NCBI RefSeq assembly: GCF_003945325.1
Contig: NZ_AP019307.1
Span: 2,790,001-2,854,000, forward strand
Reading direction: 5' to 3'
Source of the DNA: Nocardioides baekrokdamisoli
Lineage (GTDB): Bacteria > Actinomycetota > Actinomycetes > Propionibacteriales > Nocardioidaceae
Length of the DNA stretch: 64,000 bases
The notes below the pieces were generated by a model. It searched no databases. It was given only the letters and a program-made list of their open reading frames with translations, and was not told the DNA's origin. Every line of letters starts with the position of its first letter. Positions within the stretch are counted from its first letter, which is position 1. Made by a program: the position numbers and the translations under genes. Positions 50,506 through 59,096 of this stretch are shown one piece after another.

Positions 50506-51383
50506 GCCTGGAAATCGATCCCGGTCAGTTCGGCCGATCTGTCCCACAGCGCTCGCGAGGCGGCGGTGTCGAGTGAGGCCGGCGTACGCGACGCCGGACC
50601 CGGCCAGCCGTACAACTCGAACATGCCGGTCGGGCCGATGTAACTGTTGCCCGGGACGTCCTCGGTCGCTGCGTACAGCGAGGGAAGTGCGCCCTTCCAC
50701 GGCGGCATGCCGGTGAGTTGGTGACCCCAGCCGCCGACCGCCTTGCGGAGACGACTGGTGGAGTGCGCGGTGATGTTGGTCCCCGTCGTGCCCGGATGCG
50801 CACCGGTGGCCCGCACCGGGCTCGGCGCCTCGCGAAGTCGGCGGTCGAGTTCGGTGAGGAACTGCAGGTTCGCCAGTTTTGAAGCGGCGTACGCGGCGTA
50901 CGCCTTGTAACCCCGACGCGCCCAGTCGAGGTCGTCGAGTTGCAGGTCGCCGGTCTTGTGTGAGGCCGATGCGACGACGACCACGCGCTCGCGGATCCTC
51001 GGCAGCAACAGGTTGGTCAGGCTGTAGTGACCCAGATGGTTGGTCGCGAAATGCATCTCGACGCCTTCGGGCGTCAGTTCGTACGGCACCCCGAGCACGC
51101 CTGCGTTGTTGATCAACACATCGATCTCGCCGACCGTCGCGGCGAAGGTGCGTACCGATGTCTGGTCTGCGAGATCGACGACGCCGATCTCGACCGAACC
51201 GCCGTTCGCCGGGGAGATGGTGGCTGCTGCTTCCTCGCCCTTGACCCGGTTGCGGACCGCCATGATCACGCGCGCACCCGCCTGCGCAAGGGCATCGGCG
51301 GTGGCCAGCCCGACGCCGCTGCTTGCGCCGGTGACGAGGAACGTCCGGCTGGGCTGGGGTGGGACCTGTTTCCAGCGGCTCAT
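50502..51383 (-). CDS. Short-chain dehydrogenase (retinol dehydrogenase/WWOX-like)
   Basis: 293 residues. TGASSGVGLATADAL Rossmann motif, NNAG in INNAGVLGVPYEL, the NHLGHYSLTNLLLP stretch, VVVVASASHK (catalytic Ser) and YAASKLANLQFL (Y-x3-K). The long C-terminal segment (PWKGALPSLYAATEDVPGNS) is typical of the retinol dehydrogenase/oxidoreductase subgroup. No nearby box of its own was seen; it is convergent with the SnoaL-like gene. Steroid or retinoid alcohol oxidation is conceivable but unproven. Confidence 0.78.
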   Translation of the reverse strand: MSRWKQVPPQPSRTFLVTGASSGVGLATADALAQAGARVIMAVRNRVKGEEAAATISPANGGSVEIGVVDLADQTSVRTFAATVGEIDVLINNAGVLGVPYELTPEGVEMHFATNHLGHYSLTNLLLPRIRERVVVVASASHKTGDLQLDDLDWARRGYKAYAAYAASKLANLQFLTELDRRLREAPSPVRATGAHPGTTGTNITAHSTSRLRKAVGGWGHQLTGMPPWKGALPSLYAATEDVPGNSYIGPTGMFELYGWPGPASRTPASLDTAASRALWDRSAELTGIDFQA

Positions 51384-51393
51384 GGAGATGAGG

Positions 51394-52416
51394 TTAGGCC
51401 AGCAGCTCCTTGACCAGTGGGACGACCTTCGTTCCGTACAGCCCGATCGAGCTGAGCAGTTGGTCGTGACTGACCCGCTGGTCGTACTTCAGATCGAACC
51501 GGTTCACGCCGAGCGTCTTGACCGTCGCGGCGACCTTGCGGGCCACCGTCTCGGGTGAGCCGACGTACAGCGCGCCACCCTCGATCTCGCGTTCGAAGTC
51601 CCCGGGCCGCGGCGGCGCCCAACCACGCTCCGCACCGATCTTGGTACGCATCGCCAACCACCCGTCGTACACAGCGGCCCGCGCCTGCTCGTCTGTCTCG
51701 GCAACGAATCCGGGGGAGTGGACGGCCACCGGTTGCCGGGGAGCGCCGAACTGGTCCTGCGCCCGCTCGAAGAGATCGATGTACGGCAGGAAGCGGTCCG
51801 CGGGACCGCCGATGATGGCCAGGAAGAGTCCGAATCCATGGCTCGCGGCGCGTACGACCGACTCCGGCGTGCCGCCGACTCCCACCCAGGCCCGGATGCC
51901 GTTCTCGGTCTTCGGGAAGACCTCCTGGTCGGTCAGCGGCGCGCGGGTCGTGCCGGACCACGTCACCGGCTTCTCGGTCAGCAGGTCCTTGAGCAGTGCG
52001 AGCCGCTCCTCGAAGAGGATGTTGTAGTCGGCGGTGTCGAAGCCGAACAGGCTGAAGGACTCGATGAAGGAGCCCCGACCGGCCACGATCTCGGCGCGCC
52101 CGTTCGAGACCGCATCCAGGGTCGCGAACCGCTCGAAGACCCGCACCGGATCGTCGGAACTCAGGACGGTCACCGCTGACCCGAGGCGGATGTGGTCGGT
52201 CTTCGAGGCGACCGCAGCCAGGACCATCTCCGGGCTGGACACCGCGAAGTCGGGGCGGTGGTGCTCGCCCACGCCGAAGAAGTCCAGGCCCACCTGATCG
52301 GCGAGTACGCCCTCCGCCACGATGTCGCGGATCACCTGGGCGTGGTGCTGCGGCAACCCGTCGGGGCCGACAGTCACGCCGCCGAAGGTGTCGAGTCCGA
52401 ACTCCACCTCAGTCAT
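51394..52416 (-). CDS. LLM-class flavin-dependent monooxygenase
   Basis: 340 residues, luciferase-like TIM barrel of the Atu2307/SP_0267 group: EFGLDTFGG start, DQVGLDFFGVGEHHRPDF, HIRLGSAVTVLSSDDPVRVF, EIVAGRGSFIESFSLFG and AWVGVGGTPESVVRAA. The start ATG at 52416 fits this family, and longer forms are not homologous. Probably FMN/FMNH2-dependent rather than F420-dependent. Its stop is 10 bp from the SDR start, so they are likely co-transcribed; no regulatory box identified. Confidence 0.83.
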   Translation of the reverse strand: MTEVEFGLDTFGGVTVGPDGLPQHHAQVIRDIVAEGVLADQVGLDFFGVGEHHRPDFAVSSPEMVLAAVASKTDHIRLGSAVTVLSSDDPVRVFERFATLDAVSNGRAEIVAGRGSFIESFSLFGFDTADYNILFEERLALLKDLLTEKPVTWSGTTRAPLTDQEVFPKTENGIRAWVGVGGTPESVVRAASHGFGLFLAIIGGPADRFLPYIDLFERAQDQFGAPRQPVAVHSPGFVAETDEQARAAVYDGWLAMRTKIGAERGWAPPRPGDFEREIEGGALYVGSPETVARKVAATVKTLGVNRFDLKYDQRVSHDQLLSSIGLYGTKVVPLVKELLA

Positions 52417-52459
52417 GGTGGTTGAACATGCAACTGAACCAGGGCATTCCCTTGGAGGT

Positions 52460-53758
52460 CTACGGGGCGAGGACAGCCTTCGCGATCGAGTTGCCGGCAG
52501 CGATCTTGCCGCAGGACGACGGAGCGGTCTTGCCGGCGAAGCGATCCAGGATCCAGCCGTACGCCTGCGGCAACCAGAGAGCGGTGGAGCCGATGTGCGA
52601 CAGCGGGTACTCGACGTACTGGGTCCGGATGCCGCGAGCACAGTACGTGCGGGCCAGGGTGCGGACGTCGCCGGCGATCATGACACCGTCACCGGCGCCG
52701 TACTTGGCGGACGGGAGCGTGCCCTCCTGGTAGCCGCCATTGCCCTGGCCGATGAACAGAGGCGCCGACGGGGTGCCGCCAGTGCTCATGATCAGCTTGT
52801 TGATCGTGTTGACGAAGGCTGGGATCCGGTACGGATTCTGGTACGCCGGCAACGCCATCTTCTGCCAGGTCAGGCCCGGGTAGTGGCCCAGCGCATCGGC
52901 GATCGCGGCCTTCTGCAGGGCTGCGACGACCGTGCGGCCGTACGCGTTGAGGTACTGGGTGAGATTGATGTGGTACGACCGGCTGATCCCGATGATGGCC
53001 ATCGGAATGACGCCGGACCAGACCAGCGAACCGCCGACGTACGTCAGGTTGTGAGCCGGGTCGACCAGCACACCACCGACGGCCGTGCCGACGATCCGCG
53101 GGGCGACGTCAGGTGCGTACGTCTTCGCCTGCTCGGCGGCCCACTCGCTCCCGATCGCGCCACCGGAGTACCCGATCAGGGCCACCTTCGCGGTGTTCGG
53201 GATCTGGGTCGCGGACGTCCGGCTGATCGCGCGGATCGAGTCCAGCGTGACCCTGCCGTACTCCGGGCCGGCAGCGAAGTCGGCCGACTGGCCCTCGGTG
53301 TCCGGGATGTTGATGGCCTTGCCGGAGAGGAGCAAAGGTGCGAAGAGGAGCGTCTCCACGTTGGCGATCCCCTCGCCGGCCCCGCTGCCGCCAGCGATGG
53401 CCACGGACGGCTCGTCGGCAGGGTTCAGGGAGTCGTAGAACGACTGGTAGGAGACCACCTGCTTGATCGGACCGCTGGCGCCGAGCGGGCGTACGACGGT
53501 GGTCACGCCGACCGCCGCGGCGCCGAGAGCGTTCGTGGTCCGGAAGAGGATCTGGATCGCCTTCAGCGGAAGTGCCAGGCCCTGGATGGAGTAGTTGACC
53601 GTCCGGGTCCGGAGCACGGCGCCGGGCGCGTACTGGCTCAGCGGCTTGGTGCCGGTGTAGCGGTAGAACGGGTCGGTCGGGGACACGGCCTGGGCCGGGG
53701 CCAGGAGCGAGGCCATGGCCGCGATGACGGCGATGAGGGCGATGAGCACTTTGCGCAT
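52460..53758 (-). CDS. Secreted lipase (LIP family, alpha/beta hydrolase)
   Basis: 432 residues with a Sec signal peptide (VLIALIAVIAAMASLLAPAQAV). The nucleophile elbow is ALIGYSGGAIGSEWA (G-x-S-x-G) near residue 183; later GDGVMIAGD and YPLSHIGS supply the acid/His region of LIP-family secreted lipases (PF03583, as in Candida and Mycobacterium). ATG at 53758 has an AGGAG site eight bases upstream. It should release fatty acids from triglycerides or possibly sterol esters outside the cell. Monocistronic; the 115 bases upstream to the divergent gene hold no recognised site. Confidence 0.85.
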   Translation of the reverse strand: MRKVLIALIAVIAAMASLLAPAQAVSPTDPFYRYTGTKPLSQYAPGAVLRTRTVNYSIQGLALPLKAIQILFRTTNALGAAAVGVTTVVRPLGASGPIKQVVSYQSFYDSLNPADEPSVAIAGGSGAGEGIANVETLLFAPLLLSGKAINIPDTEGQSADFAAGPEYGRVTLDSIRAISRTSATQIPNTAKVALIGYSGGAIGSEWAAEQAKTYAPDVAPRIVGTAVGGVLVDPAHNLTYVGGSLVWSGVIPMAIIGISRSYHINLTQYLNAYGRTVVAALQKAAIADALGHYPGLTWQKMALPAYQNPYRIPAFVNTINKLIMSTGGTPSAPLFIGQGNGGYQEGTLPSAKYGAGDGVMIAGDVRTLARTYCARGIRTQYVEYPLSHIGSTALWLPQAYGWILDRFAGKTAPSSCGKIAAGNSIAKAVLAP

Positions 53759-53873
53759 GGGGACAGCTCCTGGACGGGGGAGGGGGCGCAGTGACTCTAC
53801 GTGAAGGCTGCGAGCACGGTGGGCAGTCGCTCTGGTTGGCCAAATTGTCGGCGGTCGTTGGGACATTGAAGCC

Positions 53874-54368
53874 ATGCTCGAAGTACCTGTCCTGCCAGCC
53901 ATGGTGATGCCGTCGGCGCCGCTGGTCGACGACCTTGGTGCCGAGCGCCTGGTGGTCGCTCAGACTGAGACGTGGCTTGCGACTCAGACGCAGTCCCAGG
54001 AAGCAGTCCTGTGGTGGCCCCACTGGCGACGGACAGACCCCGTTGAGGTCCAGGGTCCGGTCCATCTGCGCGCCCTGATCACCGCTCTACTGAGCGACGA
54101 TTTCGCCGGTCTCACGCTGGGGCTGGAGAGCGACGGTCCGTGGGCTCAGGTTCACGGCGACTCGTCGATCGACGTGGAGATCGAACTGCACCCGCACCGT
54201 CACGAGGGACGTTCGGGCGGGATGTATTTCGAAAGGGTTCAGCCTGTCGCGCCTGCTGGAGCGGCTGCGCTCGGTTGGGCATGGGTACGCCGCCGGCCGC
54301 TGCCGGAGGGATTCCGACTCGATCCGCGGGTCATTCCGCAGGGATCCGGCTGGGATGTCGCGTTGTGA
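53874..54368 (+). CDS. Hypothetical protein
   Basis: 164 residues, not recognised. No signal peptide or membrane segment; Trp-rich (WWPHWRR), with an acidic beta-strand region (SSIDVEIELHPHRHE). A start at ATG 53874 lacks a good ribosome-binding site; a later ATG at 53901 is possible. It precedes the ADP-ribosylglycohydrolase gene by 93 bp, and the upstream regions of both share the decamer AAATTGTCGG (53842 and 54387). Confidence 0.5.
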   Translation: MLEVPVLPAMVMPSAPLVDDLGAERLVVAQTETWLATQTQSQEAVLWWPHWRRTDPVEVQGPVHLRALITALLSDDFAGLTLGLESDGPWAQVHGDSSIDVEIELHPHRHEGRSGGMYFERVQPVAPAGAAALGWAWVRRRPLPEGFRLDPRVIPQGSGWDVAL

Positions 54369-54461
54369 GAGTCCCTTTGGCTGCCGAAATTGTCGGAAGC
54401 CTCCGATACGAATGTCCTAAGGGAAATCAGGGGCGCTCAGCGCCGGGGGAGAGTGGTACCG

Positions 54462-55229
54462 ATGACGTTGACGACTGCGCAACTCGACCGGGCGTGCGGA
54501 GCACTGCTCGGCACCGCGATCGGCGACGCTCTGGGAGCCGGTTACGAGTTCGGGTCCGCACCGCTCGGGCCGGAGGGTCCGGCCATGATCGGCGGCGGCC
54601 TCGGCAACTTCGCGCCAGGGGAGTGGACTGACGACACCACGATGATGTGGTGCATCGCGGACGTCGCTGCCCGCGGCATCGACCTGCGCTCCGATGAGGG
54701 GCTCAGCGCGATCGCCCGCAACTTCCGGGACTGGTACGAGACACGTCCGCGGGACATCGGCATCCAGACGTCGCAGATCCTCGGACGGGTGGGGTCGGAT
54801 CCGACCGCAGCCGGCATGACAGAGGCGGCGGCTGAGTTGCACCGGCGCGCCGGGCGTAGCGGTGGCAACGGTTCGCTCATGCGTACCGCGCCGATCGCCT
54901 TGCCTTATCTCGATGATGCGGACGCCGTCGCTTCGGCGGCTCGCGCGGTGAGCGCGCTGACCCACTACGAGGACGATGCGCAGGACGCGTGTGTCCTGTG
55001 GTCGCTCGCCATCCGGCACGCAATCCTCATGGGGGAGTTCGACGCACGAGTCGGGCTGAGGTTTCTGACGCCTGCTCAGGCTGCCCGCTGGGAGGGCCTG
55101 ATCACCGAGGCGGAGACACGCGAACCTGGAGCGTTCACTCCCAACGGTTGGGTGGTCGCCGCGTTCCAGGCGGCTTGGTCGGCCATCGTCCACACGCTGG
55201 TGCCGGATGTGGATCCGTGCCGGCACTAG
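54462..55229 (+). CDS. ADP-ribosylglycohydrolase, N-terminal part (ends at an in-frame amber codon)
   Basis: 255 residues of the DraG/ARH fold: CGALLGTAIGDALGAGYEF, the first metal motif WTDDTTMMWCIADV and GRSGGNGSLMRTAPIAL. In a complete protein the second metal-binding motif GDDTDT follows near residue 263. Here it is encoded in frame just after the TAG at 55227-55229, so this ORF alone lacks part of its active site. The ATG at 54462 has a GGGGGA site; a TTG at 54390 is less likely. Read-through, a nonsense mutation or a sequencing error are all possible. The family removes ADP-ribose from proteins or free esters. Confidence 0.75.
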   Translation: MTLTTAQLDRACGALLGTAIGDALGAGYEFGSAPLGPEGPAMIGGGLGNFAPGEWTDDTTMMWCIADVAARGIDLRSDEGLSAIARNFRDWYETRPRDIGIQTSQILGRVGSDPTAAGMTEAAAELHRRAGRSGGNGSLMRTAPIALPYLDDADAVASAARAVSALTHYEDDAQDACVLWSLAIRHAILMGEFDARVGLRFLTPAQAARWEGLITEAETREPGAFTPNGWVVAAFQAAWSAIVHTLVPDVDPCRH

Positions 55230-55238
55230 GGCGATGCC

Positions 55239-56285
55239 TTGGTGACGGCGATCAACGTCGGCGACGACACCGACACGGTCGCAGCGATCGCTGGCGCACT
55301 CCTGGGTGCCCGGTGGGGTGCCTCGGCGATCCCGGCGGACTGGCGGCGGGTCTCGCACGGCTACCCGGGACTCAAGGGCGACCGACTCGTCGAGCTGGCC
55401 ACCCTCGCGGCCAACGGCGGTCCGATCATCTACGACTGGCCCCTGACTCCGAAGATCGGCTACGAGAAGTTCGCGCCGCGCGGCGTCTGCGTGCAGCACC
55501 CGTACGACGGGCGGTTGATGATCGGCGACGTACGGGCGCTTGGCGCGCTGCCAGGCCACATCGACGCGGTCGTCAGCCTCTGTCTGGTCGGCACCGAGCA
55601 GGTGCCGTCGGATCGGGAGTCGGTGGTGTTCCGGCTGATCGACAACGACGACCCGGACGAAAACGTCAACCTCGACTTCGTCCTGGCCGACGCCGTGCAG
55701 ACGATCGCGAAGCTGCGCGGCGAAGGGAAGTCGGTCTTTCTCCACTGCGTGGCAGCGCAGAGTCGTACGCCCACCGTGGCCATCGCGTATGCGATGTCGC
55801 TCGGGGCTGAGCTGAGCGTGGCCAGGCAGCGAGTGCTCAACGTGCTTCCGGGCGCGGCGCCCAACCGCGCCTTCGAGGGTGCCCTGCGCCGTTTGGTGCA
55901 GGGCACCATTGCGGCGCCGGCCCGATCGGACTTCGCGCCCGAACGCGGGTACGCTCCGGCCCGCCTGCTGCGTGAGGCTCCGCGCTACCCGCTCCCTGCT
56001 GACGGGCCCGTCACCGTGTGGACGATGCGCACTCCGAACAAGGAGATCATCGGCACGATCACGTTCAACGACGCAGGCGCAGACTTCGAGATCGTGACGC
56101 CGACGCCCTCGATGAACGCGCAGGAGTACGGGCTGGAACTCATCGGATTCCTCAGCGACCTCTCTGCCAACGAGACTCCGATCAAGGACGCGCTGGCTGA
56201 GATCAGCAGCGCCTACGCGGGCGACTACTCCGAAACACAGGGCACGTGGAGGGCTTCGCCGTCCGCACCGCCAGCAGCGGAGTAG
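55239..56285 (+). CDS. C-terminal continuation: ARH metal motif plus dual-specificity phosphatase domain
   Basis: In the same frame as the preceding part, ten bases after its stop, beginning at a TTG with no clear ribosome-binding site. It opens with INVGDDTDTVAAIAGALLGA (the missing ARH motif and helix), then a dual-specificity phosphatase-like domain with the Cys-x5-Arg loop HCVAAQSRTPT near residue 170, and a C-terminal beta region. If translation passes the TAG, the product would be one ARH-phosphatase fusion of about 607 residues. Alone, this part would be an unlikely independent protein. Confidence 0.65.
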   Translation: MVTAINVGDDTDTVAAIAGALLGARWGASAIPADWRRVSHGYPGLKGDRLVELATLAANGGPIIYDWPLTPKIGYEKFAPRGVCVQHPYDGRLMIGDVRALGALPGHIDAVVSLCLVGTEQVPSDRESVVFRLIDNDDPDENVNLDFVLADAVQTIAKLRGEGKSVFLHCVAAQSRTPTVAIAYAMSLGAELSVARQRVLNVLPGAAPNRAFEGALRRLVQGTIAAPARSDFAPERGYAPARLLREAPRYPLPADGPVTVWTMRTPNKEIIGTITFNDAGADFEIVTPTPSMNAQEYGLELIGFLSDLSANETPIKDALAEISSAYAGDYSETQGTWRASPSAPPAAE

Positions 56286-56353
56286 CCCGAATCGGCAGCC
56301 GCGCCGGCGTAGCCCTTCGGTCGACGCTTGCCGTCGGCCGAAGGGTGATGCGG

Positions 56354-56718
56354 ACGGGCTGACCTGTAAGCCGGGTTCTGTACGCAGCACGCTGCGCAGC
56401 GATCATCCATCTACGAACGCCGTTGCCGGCGCCCTCCAGCGCTCTACCCGGACGCTTGGGCGGGCAGCCCTCAGCGCGTCCTGTCTGAACTTGCTCCAGG
56501 TGGGGTTTGCCGAGCCCCCTCGGTCACCCGAGGGGCTGGTGAGCTCTTACCTCACCGTTTCACCCTTACCTCGTTGCCGAGGCGGTCTCTTTTCTGTGGC
56601 ACTTTCCCGCGGGTCACCCCGGATGGCTGTTAACCATCACCCTGCCCTGTGGAGCCCGGACTTTCCTCGCCTCCCGCTTGAGAAAACTCAGCGCAAGCCG
56701 CGATCGCCCGGTCAGCCC
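56354..56718 (-). ncRNA. rnpB: RNase P RNA (class A, catalytic RNA)
   Basis: Read on the minus strand, the region holds the universal rnpB core: GAGGAAAGTCCGGGCTCCAC (CR I) near 56668-56649, the GGGTGATGGTTAACAGCC region, AGGGTGAAACGGTGAGGTAAG and the CR V region AGAACCCGGCTTACAG at its 3' end. The 5' and 3' arms GGGCTGACC / GGTCAGCCC pair to form P1, giving a length of about 365 nt. It processes the 5' ends of tRNA precursors with RnpA. Ends are placed from P1 and may be off by a few bases. Confidence 0.92.
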
Positions 56719-56773
56719 ATCCGCAGACGTGCAGCGTACGGCCGCGCAGCCCGCGTACGCCAGACGTCGCCGC

Positions 56774-57337
56774 TCAGGCGACGGCCTTGTAGATCTCGTC
56801 GACGTACTTGGCTGCGGTCGCTTGGTCGGTGGCGGTGACCTTGACGGTGAGCGCACCGCTCGTGCGCGTGCAGATCGCCTCGGAGCCGCTGGTCGAGGTG
56901 CTGGAGGAGCAGATCGCGTCACCGACCTTGGCGTACGTCATGCCTGCGGTGAGTGTTGCGCCGCCGCCGATACGGGTCGCCTCGACGAGCACCTGCTTGG
57001 TGCCGCTCGCGTAGAGGGCCATGTCGGTCCCAGCGCCGAGCGTCGTCTGAGCCGAGGTGAGGGAGGGCTTGATCTGCGTGTCGACGGTCGTGTTGCGGGT
57101 GAACCCGCCGGACAACGTGCCGGGCAGCGTCAGGGCCGCGCTCGAACTCGTGGCCGGCGACGAGTCGCCAATCTGGGCGAGCCCGAAGCCTGCGCCGCCA
57201 CCGACCAGCAGGCTGATGACGCCCACTCCCACAGCCAACTGAATCGGCTTCGAGGGCAGAGAGGGCTTCGGTCGGCTGGCCTTGACAGGCTCGGTCGCCT
57301 CAATGATGTCGGCGTTCGGCTGCGGGTCGGTGGTCAT
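56774..57337 (-). CDS. Hypothetical membrane-anchored protein
   Basis: 187 residues, not recognised. A single hydrophobic segment (IQLAVGVGVISLLVGGGAGFGLA) near residues 32-54 follows a cytoplasmic N-terminus rich in Pro and Lys; the rest (from about 60) is a Ser/Thr-rich extracellular domain with two Cys (DAICSSS, EAICTR) that could form a disulphide. Topology suggests a type II membrane protein. It is separated from rnpB by about 55 bp and its function is unknown. Confidence 0.65.
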   Translation of the reverse strand: MTTDPQPNADIIEATEPVKASRPKPSLPSKPIQLAVGVGVISLLVGGGAGFGLAQIGDSSPATSSSAALTLPGTLSGGFTRNTTVDTQIKPSLTSAQTTLGAGTDMALYASGTKQVLVEATRIGGGATLTAGMTYAKVGDAICSSSTSTSGSEAICTRTSGALTVKVTATDQATAAKYVDEIYKAVA

Positions 57338-57477
57338 GGAGTGCCCTTCAGAGATGCATGGCGTCCCTGATCGGGCGCCGTGGGGACCCTAGCCGTCGCT
57401 GATGTGAATGCGCTGGCAGGTCCCTGTGGAACATGCGCTCCCGCGCGGTTGTTACGGCGCCATGGGAGAGGCGGGTC

Positions 57478-57891
57478 ATGTCCGAGTTCGAGTTCACAGC
57501 GCCCAGGGCGATCTTCATGCCGCAGCGTGGGTACGAGGACGCCTACCGCACGGCGTACGACCTGCTGGTCCGGCGGTTCCCGGCTGAAGCGTTGTCGCTG
57601 ATCGAGCCTGCCCTGGCCGAAGACTCGGACCACCGCGGGCTGTTGACCCTGCGGGCCTGGGCGTACATGCTCCGCGCACAACTCGGTCGAGCAGAGGCTG
57701 ATCTGCGCGCGCTCGTCGAGCGTGACCCCTCGGATGCGTGGGCTTTGCACGGGCTGGGTCGCGTCCTTGAGCGGCAGTTCCGTCCGGCCGAGGCGCTGGG
57801 CTACCTTCGTCTGGCGGCGGTGATGAGCGACGACTACGACCATCAGGCTGCGGTGTACCGAGTGGAGCAGCAACTCGCCCGCGAATCGTGA
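57478..57891 (+). CDS. TPR-repeat protein
   Basis: 137 residues with two or more tetratricopeptide-like helical pairs (YRTAYDLLVRRFPAEALSLI, LRAWAYMLRAQLGRAEADLR, ALHGLGRVLERQFRPAEALG). ATG at 57478 follows a GGGAGAG site; a longer version from 57433 adds a Cys-free basic leader of uncertain value. TPR proteins mediate protein contacts; no partner is indicated. It lies divergent from the membrane-anchored gene upstream. Confidence 0.72.
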   Translation: MSEFEFTAPRAIFMPQRGYEDAYRTAYDLLVRRFPAEALSLIEPALAEDSDHRGLLTLRAWAYMLRAQLGRAEADLRALVERDPSDAWALHGLGRVLERQFRPAEALGYLRLAAVMSDDYDHQAAVYRVEQQLARES

Positions 57892-57911
57892 CGGCTCGCT
57901 AGGGTCTGCCC

Positions 57912-58157
57912 ATGCGGAGAGTGACCCCTTGGGGATTCATCGGGATCGGCGGGCTGGCGTGCGACCTGTTCCTGTACGGGGCGTCGGCCACGTTCGCACC
58001 GCTGTGGGTGGTCGCCCTGATGGTCGTGATCTGGCTGCCGCTGATGGGGCTGGGCATGAAGTGGTTCAACGACCGAGCGCTGTGGACCTTCTGGGTCTCC
58101 GTCGTGGGCGCCGTGCTCTGGCTGGGCGAGATCGCCCTGGTCGCTGCGACGAAGTAG
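57912..58157 (+). CDS. Small membrane protein
   Basis: 81 residues with two or three hydrophobic helices (WGFIGIGGLACDLFLYGASA, LWVVALMVVIWLPLMGLG, FWVSVVGAVLWLGEIALVAA). It starts 20 bp after the TPR gene and may be co-transcribed. No family recognised. Confidence 0.6.
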   Translation: MRRVTPWGFIGIGGLACDLFLYGASATFAPLWVVALMVVIWLPLMGLGMKWFNDRALWTFWVSVVGAVLWLGEIALVAATK

Positions 58158-58162
58158 CCGAA

Positions 58163-58221
58163 TTCCGGGTCTCGGTGTGACGGATGTCGGGTTTCGACCT
58201 GACAGAGGTCGGGTTTCGGCA
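58163..58221 (-). repeat. Repeat family A, three units after the orphan HTH gene
   Basis: Three units anchored by GTCTCGG/GTTTCG at 58169, 58191 and 58213, exactly 22 bp apart, fill the gap between convergent stops at 58157 and 58222. Read on the minus strand they are the GCCGAAACCCGACATCYGTC form of family A. Confidence 0.78.
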
Positions 58222-58434
58222 TCAGTCGGGGAGGACCAACCAGCCGTTGGTGTCGGCCACGGCAGCGGCTTCGTCGCGGTTCTTCGCCCCGAGACGGCCG
58301 GTCGCGGCCGCAAGATGATTGCGGACCGTTGCTCCCGACAGATACAGGGTGCTGGCGATCTGCGCCACGGTCTGGCCGGCGCGTACGCCGATGAGGACCT
58401 CGGTCTCGCGGGCGGACAGGGGAGAGGTGCTCAC
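58222..58434 (-). CDS. Orphan LuxR-type helix-turn-helix protein (truncated response-regulator paralogue)
   Basis: 70 residues consisting only of a GerE/LuxR HTH: LSARETEVLIGVRAGQTVAQ, LSGATVRNHLAAATGRLGAKN. It is strikingly similar, with conserved spacing, to the C-terminal HTH of the response regulator encoded 57 bp away (LSPRETEVLQAARDG; LSEGTVRNHLSAAIGKTGATN) and both end in ESNGWL/DTNGWL-like motifs. It lacks a receiver domain. The GTG start at 58434 has no strong ribosome-binding site. Probably a partial tandem duplication that may still be expressed. Confidence 0.65.
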   Translation of the reverse strand: MSTSPLSARETEVLIGVRAGQTVAQIASTLYLSGATVRNHLAAATGRLGAKNRDEAAAVADTNGWLVLPD

Positions 58435-58490
58435 GTCTCCACGCTACCGGTTGGGACCGACGAGTTGGTTGAGTGAATTCGCCGGAGGGG

Positions 58491-59096
58491 TCACAGCCAG
58501 CCGTTGGACTCGGCGAGCCGTACGGCCTCGGCGCGATTGGTGGCCCCGGTCTTCCCGATCGCGGCGGACAGATGGTTGCGGACCGTGCCCTCGGACAGGA
58601 ACAAGCGGCCTGCGATGGCCGCGGCGGATGAGCCGTCGCGCGCAGCCTGGAGTACCTCTGTCTCCCTCGGCGACAGTGGTGAGTCACCGGTCATCAACGA
58701 GTCGGTGGCGAGCTCCGGGTCCACCACGCGCAGACCTTGGGCGACGCGGCGTACGGCCTCGGCCAACTGCGCCGCGGGCGTGTCCTTGACGACGAACCCG
58801 CTTGCGCCGGCCTGAAGTGCGCGCCGCAGATAGCCCGGACGCCCGAACGTGGTCACGATCAGAACGCGGACGTCGGGCAGTGCCTCGCGCAGAGCGGCGG
58901 TCGCCGCGATCCCGTCCATCCCGGGCATCTCGATGTCGAGCATGGCGACATCGGGGGAGGACGACCGGGCCGCGGCCACCACATCGAGGCCGCTGCCCAC
59001 CTCGGCGACCACCTCGATGTCGGGTTCGAGGTTGAGCAGTGCTGAGAGTGCGCCGCGTACGAGCGCCTGGTCGTCGGCCAACAGGAGTCGAATCAT
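58491..59096 (-). CDS. NarL/FixJ-family response regulator (DesR-like)
   Basis: 201 residues. Receiver domain with the acidic pair DDQ (9-10), phosphorylation site Asp54 (VAMLDIEMPG) and Lys in VVKDTPAAQLA; then a LuxR/GerE HTH (LSPRETEVLQAARDGSSAAA, GTVRNHLSAAIG). It overlaps the histidine kinase gene by 4 bp (ATGA), forming a two-component system of the DesK/DesR type. Its likely target is the adjacent ABC exporter. Confidence 0.9.
   Translation of the reverse strand: MIRLLLADDQALVRGALSALLNLEPDIEVVAEVGSGLDVVAAARSSSPDVAMLDIEMPGMDGIAATAALREALPDVRVLIVTTFGRPGYLRRALQAGASGFVVKDTPAAQLAEAVRRVAQGLRVVDPELATDSLMTGDSPLSPRETEVLQAARDGSSAAAIAGRLFLSEGTVRNHLSAAIGKTGATNRAEAVRLAESNGWL

Noticed and set aside
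54390..54461. An earlier TTG start for the ADP-ribosylglycohydrolase
   Set aside because: The ATG at 54462 has a good ribosome-binding site and the extra 24 residues show no homology.
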